NCBI GenBank assembly: GCA_000611775.1
Contig: KK106984.1
Coordinates: forward strand, 1,580,364-1,644,363
Source of the DNA: Umbilicaria muhlenbergii
Taxonomy: Eukaryota > Ascomycota > Lecanoromycetes > Umbilicariales > Umbilicariaceae
DNA length: 64,000 nucleotides
Direction of reading: 5' to 3'
The position numbers were made by a program, and so were the translations under genes. Numbering within the stretch: position 1 is the stretch's first letter; each line of letters opens with the position of its first letter. The notes beneath the pieces are model-generated. The model searched no databases, was not told where the DNA came from, and saw only the letters and a list, made by a program, of their open reading frames with translations. Shown here piece by piece: positions 57,567 through 64,000 of the stretch.

Positions 57567-58921
57567 GTGGGGTGGGGAGGTAGGGCGAGGGGAGAGGATG
57601 GGGGAGGAAGGTGGGGGGCAGGGAGAGGAGTCTTGCGACGTTCGTGTCTATGTTGGTTGGATCTTGTGTGTTCCGCTTTTTCTTTATAGCTCCTTGTGGG
57701 TTGTTGATACCACCGTTGTTGTGTGCTATACTACTGTATTTGTGAGTCGGGTCCCGATAGGGTTAGTGGGCGTCGAGGCGTCGGTGGAGAAATGCTCGAC
57801 CTGATGCTACAAAGAAGGAGTGTCGACTTCTTGTGTTGTTTTTTCCTCAAGTCGTGGCCCGGATGGCGGAATCAGTACAGCTTTGCATTAATGGTTGACG
57901 GGGCTGTCCATATCTTTCTTTCAGGATTCTGTGCCTGATTTGATTCTACCCCTCTGACGATCGAGAGGCACTGCCAACTATTTGATCTCGGCCGACACAT
58001 GTCTAGAAGTAGTTCTACAACGGTCTCAGAACTTCTTGTCGCTGCTTCTCAGACGACATGATTGCGAAGGAGGCCTCTCGCTCTCTTATCAAGCAGCGTC
58101 TCTACTAAGCAATAGGAGTAACTCTGTCGCATTGCATCTACCAAGGTGCCATACCTGAAGTACTCACTGCTTTGTCCATCAAGAATTGTGTCATACTCAG
58201 ATGTAGATAGTCCACGAGAAAGCATGCTATCCTGACGGCTATTGAGGTATGCTACATTATGAATAGAAATCTTTCACAGAAGGCATATGTCTGCAAGACA
58301 AGAACTCAAAGGACTTTGATGGCTTCTTCAATGATGTTCTCGAATTATGGGTGGATTTGACACCATCATCATGTTTCTTGGTAGGTAAAGAGCGCTTTCC
58401 GAATCATCATGTTCAGCTGCAGTGTTCAGCAGAAGGCCCTCTCGATAGTATATCGAAACATCACAATTGAATGATTGAAGTGGATACTGTCGAGATGCTT
58501 GGGTTCTACTATTCTGTCTTAGTAGTTGTCCATCTGCCTGATGGCCGGCTCAGTTTTTAATCCGGAGTGCCAATGATGAGGATGACTTATCCGGGAGTTC
58601 GGCCCTTGAAAGTCTGGGAGGAGACAGGTTGGTTGTCTGCGGCTTCATTCGTGCATTTTAGGTTCCTGTCGTTCAGCGCTCATTGAACATTGTCATGACA
58701 TAATGAAACCAACGCACGGAATGGCCTCACTTGCACGATGAGACTCAAGGTTTTATGAGTTCTCGGATTGGCAGTTGACGTCAATGATCTTAGTCGGTGC
58801 CCAATCGGGAAAAGAGCTAAAAAGTTGACCATAGGGATGGTAACTCGATACAAATAAATCACTCCCTCCTTCTTCTTGTGTTCTTTCCTCGTGCCTGAAT
58901 TACGAGTACTCACCATTCACA
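57567..58921. other. Intergenic, no gene seen
   Basis: About 1.35 kb with only very short frames. The first part is G-rich. No tRNA, repeat or mobile-element ends were found. Confidence 0.4.
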
Positions 58922-59437
58922 ATGTCGTTCAAACATCTTTTCTCCAGACGAGTTCTACCCCTTCCACTGAAGAGCCTCCAAACCCACAGCCATCGAAACT
59001 TCAGCGCTATGAGCGGACTACAGCAGGCACAAAGGATGACCGACAGCGAAGTCATTTCCCAGATTGCACGCGAAGAAGGCGGCCCTTCCAAAGGTTCCGC
59101 CGCCGCCCAGCTACAGTCTCAAGTCACCAAGGAGAAGAACCGCCAGCAAGCAACCACCGGAGTCGGTTCTACGCTCGCACAAGACCCCACCTCCACCACG
59201 TCCCAGGGCGCCTTGGACCCGGCCGAGCAGTCCCAGCTGGATCGAGAGGCAAACTACGAGGAGGTTGCGAGCAAGGTGCAGGATAAGATGGCGACCGATC
59301 CGACAACCATTACACCAGAGGATGCCAATCTCGCACGGAGCCGGGAGACTCGTGCTTTCGGTGCGACGGAGAAGGGAGGTGTAGCTGCGAAGGCACAGAG
59401 TTTGGCGAGCGAGAACGAGAAGGCTGGTAATGTCTGA
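58922..59437 (+). CDS. SMP-domain protein, probably mitochondrial
   Basis: Single exon, 171 aa. The first 28 residues (MSFKHLFSRRVLPLPLKSLQ) are basic and amphipathic, like a mitochondrial presequence. An internal Met (MSGLQQAQRM) could start a non-targeted form. The remainder matches the seed-maturation-protein (SMP) type found in fungi: an Ala/Gln-rich helix (QAQRMTDSEVISQIAREEGG), then TPEDANLARSRETRAFG and EKGGVAAKAQSL. Family members are linked to desiccation or stress tolerance, but the fungal role is not established. Composition is hydrophilic and Ala-rich with no cysteine. Confidence 0.8.
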   Translation: MSFKHLFSRRVLPLPLKSLQTHSHRNFSAMSGLQQAQRMTDSEVISQIAREEGGPSKGSAAAQLQSQVTKEKNRQQATTGVGSTLAQDPTSTTSQGALDPAEQSQLDREANYEEVASKVQDKMATDPTTITPEDANLARSRETRAFGATEKGGVAAKAQSLASENEKAGNV

Positions 59438-59940
59438 AGCATTATAGAGCAGCGGGTTGCTTAGCATGAAGGAACAGCGATCCAATGTGGAAGGGGGCGG
59501 GCCGATAAAATGGGCGTCCTCTAGCCCGTGAGACATTGTTAGCTTCATGGCTGTTTAGCATTGCATACCCAAAAAAGCCTGTTGCCTCTCTCTACAAGCA
59601 TCCAATACTTATGAGATGTGGATTTGTGACATGCATCCTCGTGTGATTTGAGATGACCATTGAAGACCTTAAAAGCCTCTTCAGCCGCGCCACACTACTT
59701 TTTGCTGAGTCAGCGTGAATATCACAGCCCTACAAGAACTTCTTCACTTTTAGTTGAGTCACCAATCGTTTGATATCCTGATTCTCCACACACGAAGCCT
59801 AAAGGAGCGTACTTGAAGTCCTACTTAGAGTGATATACACCCACGGCTAGCAAAAGCAGCACCTTTTTATCTCCAAGGGAGCAAGCGCAACAGGTTTCAT
59901 CCCGCCTTGAGCGCAGGTAGTGGAGCAATACAACGCAAAG
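59438..59940. other. Intergenic, eIF2-alpha promoter side
   Basis: About 500 nt. Nothing beyond the likely 3' end of the SMP gene and upstream region of sui2. Confidence 0.4.
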
Positions 59941-61091
59941 ATGTCGTTAACGAATTGCCGCTTCTATGAGGAGAAATACCCGGAGATAGATAGCTTTGTG
60001 ATGGTATGATACATCGTCCGCTGGATAGACAATTTGTACTAACTACAGACAGGTCAACGTAAAGTACGAAACGTCCAACCCATCGAAGGACTCAGCTCTA
60101 ACCGCCACAACAGGCAAATCGCAGAGATGGGCGCATATGTCAAGCTACTCGAATACGACAATATTGATGGGATGATTCTGTTATCCGAACTTTCAAGACG
60201 TCGTATAAGGAGTATACAAAAGCTCATCCGGGTGGGGAGGAACGAAGTTGTGGTTGTGCTGAGGGTGGACAAAGAAAAGGGTACGACAATCATGGGCATG
60301 ATGGATACAGATACAAGGTACTGATATGTGCCATACATAGGCTATATCGATTTGTCAAAACGAAGAGTGTCTCCGGAGGATATAGTCAAGTGTGAGGAGC
60401 GGTTCAACAAGAGCAAGATGGTAGCCTCTATCATGCGACACGTGGCCGAGAAGACCAACACGCCTATGGAGACGCTATATCAGGACATTGGGTGGCCGCT
60501 GAACAAGAAATACGGACACGCAGTAGATGCATTCAAGCTATCAATAACGTGAGGGCGCCCACTGGACCCCTGGTGTCTATCAAGCAAGGCTCACATAGTC
60601 CTAGAAACCCCGATGTTTGGAACGAAGTCACATTCCCCAACGACGTTGTTAGGGAAGAAATCAAATCCTACATCGGCAAGCGCCTAACCCCTCAACCAAC
60701 CAAAGTCCGCGCCGATGTCGAGGTGACCTGTTTCGGCTACGAAGGTATCGACGCCGTCAAGAACGCCCTGCGCGCTGCAGAAGCGAAGAATACGCCGGAA
60801 ACGCAAGTGAAGGTCAAGCTAGTTTCACCGCCTTTATATGTGCTGACCTCGCAATGTCTGGAAAAGAACACAGGCATTACGACTTTGGAGGAGGCGATAA
60901 AAGAGATCGAGGCGAACATTCGGGCAGCAGGTGGAGGATGCGTGACGAGGATGGCGCCGAAGGCTGTGACAGAGAACGATGATGCGGAGTTGCAGGCGCT
61001 GATGGAGAAGAGGGAGAGGGAGAACCAGGAGGTTAGTGGAGATGAGAGCATGAGTGAGAGTGATGAGGGAGTCGTGGCGGAGACGATGTGA
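59941..61091 (+). CDS. sui2: Translation initiation factor eIF2 alpha
   Basis: Alpha subunit of eIF2, which brings initiator tRNA to the 40S subunit. Exons 59941-60003, 60053-60063 (11 nt), 60114-60280, 60341-60548 and 60605-61091 join in frame to 311 aa. The S1/OB domain contains [13 protein letters not shown]; the stress-kinase serine is residue 52 counting Met (Ser51 in usual numbering). A helical domain ([14 protein letters not shown]) and the C-terminal alpha/beta domain follow, ending in an acidic tail ([12 protein letters not shown]). The 11-nt second exon supplies only VNVK. The kinase-recognition segment is intact, so regulation by Gcn2-type kinases is expected. Confidence 0.96.
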
Positions 61092-61577
61092 CGTGGTGCG
61101 CTGGGTTGAGGAAATTCTTGCTGGCTCTTAAGCACTTGGGTGCGGAAAGAGATCACGGCTGGCATATGGTAGGCGTTCTCACTAAAAGTCAAACTCCTCG
61201 TGAGCTGAAGATCTGTATGACAGAGAGACAGCCATCAGTAATGAAGATTAGCATGATCAGTTTTTCCCTTGGTATATGATTATCGTTCAGATACATCGTA
61301 AAGTGCCCTGTAACCGCTCTCTCGCCTGGCAAGCGCCCAATCCTTCTGACCCCTGAAGTGGGCCGTCGCGTCCTTATCGATACGCGAATCCAATATTTAC
61401 CTGTACAACTCCATGCAGCCAAGTCGCTAGGCCTGCCCACTTCCAACTTTTGCGCCGACAGCTCTGCAAGCTTCCAACGACCATCACGAGCTTTCACAAA
61501 CGATGTTCAGCATCTGTGAATGACCCTTCAGCTCCCCACAGTAGCCGCAGAATCCAACCCGAGCTCCCACCGCCACA
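61092..61577. other. Intergenic between sui2 and the TRP channel
   Basis: About 490 nt; no feature recognised apart from likely untranslated regions. Confidence 0.4.
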
Positions 61578-63860
61578 ATGGTACAGTGGGGCCAGCTCTT
61601 CTCCGCCGGCCGTAACCGCAACGACCACCACTTCCGCGATGAGCTTCGACAACGTACGTGCCCTCCTAACCTCTTCAACCATGTAGCTCTTACTGACATC
61701 GAACGGCAGTCCTCCCGATCTCGCGCGGCGACGGCATCCCCTCCGCCATCCCCCCCGCCGAAGTGACAAAAGTAGCTCTCCGGCTCAAATACCAAATCGA
61801 GCAAGTCGTGCCGTGCGAGCTGGAAGAGTCGAAGGTCACAAGAGCCAACAGCCCAGTCATCACGCGCAAAGTCATGGCCACGGCCAAGGAAGCGGGCGGG
61901 AAAGACTACCAGGCCTGCGTCGTCTACTGCCTCCTCGTCTGCAAACGATGGTTCAAACAACAAGCGCGCCTCGAACTCTGGGACGCAGACCTCCACACTG
62001 TCCGCGCCACCGCCTGCGAGGTCCTCGCAAAACAACTGTACTTATCTCCTTACCCCTTCCCATTCCCCCTCCCATCCCCCCCCCCGGGCCGGGGGTTCCA
62101 TTCACCCCCCTCATCCACAAATCCCCCCCAACCTCCGCGCCCTACCCGGCCATCCAGCTAACCACCCCCCAGCATCGAAACAGAAGAAGACCAAGACTAC
62201 CTCCTCCAAGAAACGCTCCTAAAACGCTACTCCACCCTCACGCACTCGCACCCGACCCCCCCCTCCAACGTGATCGAAACAGCCGTCGACCAGCACGCCC
62301 TGCGCATCATCGCCTCCTCCGGCTACCAACGCTGCATCTCTTACCTATGGCGGGGCTGGCTCATCCAAGACGACGCCAACCCGGCCAACTTCGTCCCCTG
62401 GCCCAACCGCGCCACCACCTCCTACCGGCCGCACTTCGACCCGGACCGCATGCGCGCCCCCGTGTACCAGAACGTCGTGCAGATTTTCTTCAGCTTGCTG
62501 TACTTGGCGCTGTACACGGTGGCGATCAACACGATCAATCGGAGCGGGGATCTGGATACCGTCGAGGGGGTCTTGTACGTCATGACGGCCGGGTTCGTGT
62601 TTGACGAGGTCAGCAAGTTTTGGAAGGTCGGGCGGTATTATGTCGGGTTTTGGAACGTGTTTAATTTGACGCTGTATGCGATTTTGACGACGAGTTTGAT
62701 CACGAGGCTGGTGGCGTTGGGACATCCCGTGGGCGCGGAGGAGAGGCTGCGCTTTAATCATTTGAGTTATAATTTCTTGGCGTTTAGTGCGCCCATGTTT
62801 TGGATGCGCTTGCTGCTTTATTTGGATACGTTTCGGTTCTTTGGCGCCATGATGGTGGTGTTGAAGGTTATGATGAGTGAGTCGTTGATCTTTTTTGCGC
62901 TGCTGGTTATTGTTATGGGTGAGTGCCGGTCCCTTTCCATAACCGATCGATCTTCTTTGGTATTGACGGCTGTCCAGTTGGCTTCCTCCAAGCTTTTGTC
63001 GGCATGGACCAGGCAGACGATAGCAAACAGGTGACGAGCTTCATCGTCCAGTGAGTATATGCTGCTGAGAGGCCAGTCTACAGGATTGACGCGCCGATTA
63101 GGTCTATGGTCAATGCTGTCATGCAGTCGCCGGATTTCGATGGCTTCGAAAACTTTGCTCCGCCGTTTGGTATCATTCTCTACTACATCTTCACGTTTGT
63201 GGTGATGGTTGGTAAGCTGAAGCAACCTGGTGCTTGGTGTCCGACTAGATGCTAACAGCCTTTTGCTAGTGCTCTTGAACATCCTGATCGCCTTGTACAA
63301 TAGCGCATATTCGGATATAACCGACAATGCACTCGACGAGTACATGGCTCTCTTCTCGCAAAAGACGATGCAATTCGTTCGAGCTCCCGACGAGAACGTC
63401 TTCATAGCACGTAAGCTGCAAATAACTTTTCCCCGTGTACCATAAGCCCAGCTAATTCCCTTTAATTTAAGCCTTCAATCTGATCGAGATCTTCTTTCTT
63501 ATCCTCCCCTTCGAATGGTGGATGCCTAGGGAGCGCTACGAACGTCTAAATAACTTTGTGATGGGCGTCATCTACTCTCCTCTCCTTCTCATAACTGCCC
63601 ATCTGGAAACGAAACAAGCATACGAGGTGAAACACAATCGGAAGCGCGGCGAGCAGGATGATGATACTATCGAAGAGTGGGAGCAGATGCTAGGTGATGT
63701 TGATTTTGAGGCCGAGGGGTGGGCAAAGAAGGTTGAGCGGACGAAGCCGAATGTCGAGACGGATGCTGCGGTTTTGGAGGTTAGAGAGTTGAAAGAGAAA
63801 ATGGGGGAGCTGCTTAAGCTGGTGGAGGGATTGAAGGATGGGCTTAATGGTTCTCCCTAG
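61578..63860 (+). CDS. yvc1: Yvc1-like vacuolar TRP cation channel
   Basis: Yvc1-type TRP channel, releasing calcium from the vacuole. Exons 61578-61653, 61710-62037, 62173-62918, 62978-63050, 63102-63211, 63270-63410 and 63472-63860 join in frame to 620 aa. An N-terminal cytosolic helical region (ALRLKYQIEQVVPCELEES) is followed by six hydrophobic segments between about residues 235 and 450. The pore region is FENFAPPFGIILYYIFTF, then NILIALYNSAY, as in fungal Yvc1. The C-terminus contains an acidic cluster (EQDDDTIEEWEQMLGD) like the calcium-sensing site of yeast Yvc1, then a coiled-coil helix. The second intron (62038-62172) is long and C-rich. Sense-strand composition changes from C-rich to G/T-rich near 62465. 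Confidence 0.93.
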
Positions 63861-64000
63861 TAAGCTGCTGCCTTGCTCTTGAGCATTCTCGATTCGAGGT
63901 ATTCGATGAATTCGAACTCAAATAAAGCGTTGCTTTCCACACGATGGGGAGAGAATATAACATCGGCCGGCTCAGGGAAGTCAACTTCGACATTCAAGGC
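63861..64000. other. Downstream of yvc1 to window end
   Basis: 140 nt of probable 3' untranslated region; AATAAA is present near 63921. Confidence 0.5.

Noticed and set aside
1-64000. CRISPR arrays, bacterial operons, phage or plasmid elements
   Set aside because: No regularly spaced repeats, no ribosome-binding sites and spliced eukaryotic genes throughout.

Overview
This is a gene-dense nuclear fragment of a filamentous ascomycete (Pezizomycotina). The evidence is many short introns of about 45-130 nt with GTRNGT donors, CTAAC/CTGAC branch sites and YAG acceptors, a fungal-type translation elongation factor 3, and single-copy housekeeping genes typical of ascomycetes. It is not bacterial: there are no operons, Shine-Dalgarno sites, CRISPR arrays or plasmid features. 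I rebuilt exon joins by hand for sixteen genes, and all keep the reading frame across their introns (the HeLo-like gene's 51-nt intron is optional).

Layout. 0-7 kb: a cytochrome P450 (-), the ribosome-recycling factor Tma20 (+) and the Golgi Rab-GEF subunit Ric1 (+). 7.5-10.6 kb: a candidate small secreted protein (-), then casein kinase II beta (+), whose first intron is 1.46 kb and holds a 415-codon open frame. 11.6-17.4 kb: ESCRT-I Vps37 (interrupted by an N gap), a non-coding minus-strand locus that I read as a multi-snoRNA host gene, Mia40 (-) and thiamine pyrophosphokinase (+) from a shared promoter. 18.4-21.7 kb: elongation factor 3 (-). 21.7-29.9 kb is accessory: a MITE with TA target duplication, a broken seven-bladed lectin joined to an HExxH domain, and minisatellites. 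30-34.8 kb: a HeLo-like-domain protein with internal repeats and a diverged PRPP synthetase subunit with a large insertion. 34.8-39.3 kb: a gene-poor stretch with degenerate repeats. 39.3-51.3 kb: a small Cys-rich protein, phospholipase D (-) and the Arf-GEF Sec7 (-). 51.9-64 kb: pyruvate dehydrogenase E2, an Mme1-like mitochondrial carrier, an unrecognised membrane protein, an SMP-domain protein, eIF2-alpha and a Yvc1-like vacuolar TRP channel, all on the plus strand.

The genes do not form one pathway. Themes recur: membrane traffic (Ric1, Vps37, PLD, Sec7), mitochondria (Mia40, E2, carrier, SMP protein) and translation (Tma20, EF-3, eIF2-alpha, rRNA-modifying snoRNAs).

Most worth follow-up are: (1) the snoRNA host locus at 12.7-14.3 kb, where two box C/D candidates carry 12-14 nt antisense matches to conserved 18S rRNA and five intron ends are each followed directly by GTA, as in recursive splicing; (2) the open frame in the CK2-beta intron, which can splice in frame onto the CK2-beta core; (3) the lectin/HExxH gene broken by one Trp-to-stop change and one frameshift; (4) a repeated C-rich to G-rich switch along the sense strand of several genes, with both assembly gaps lying in such tracts.
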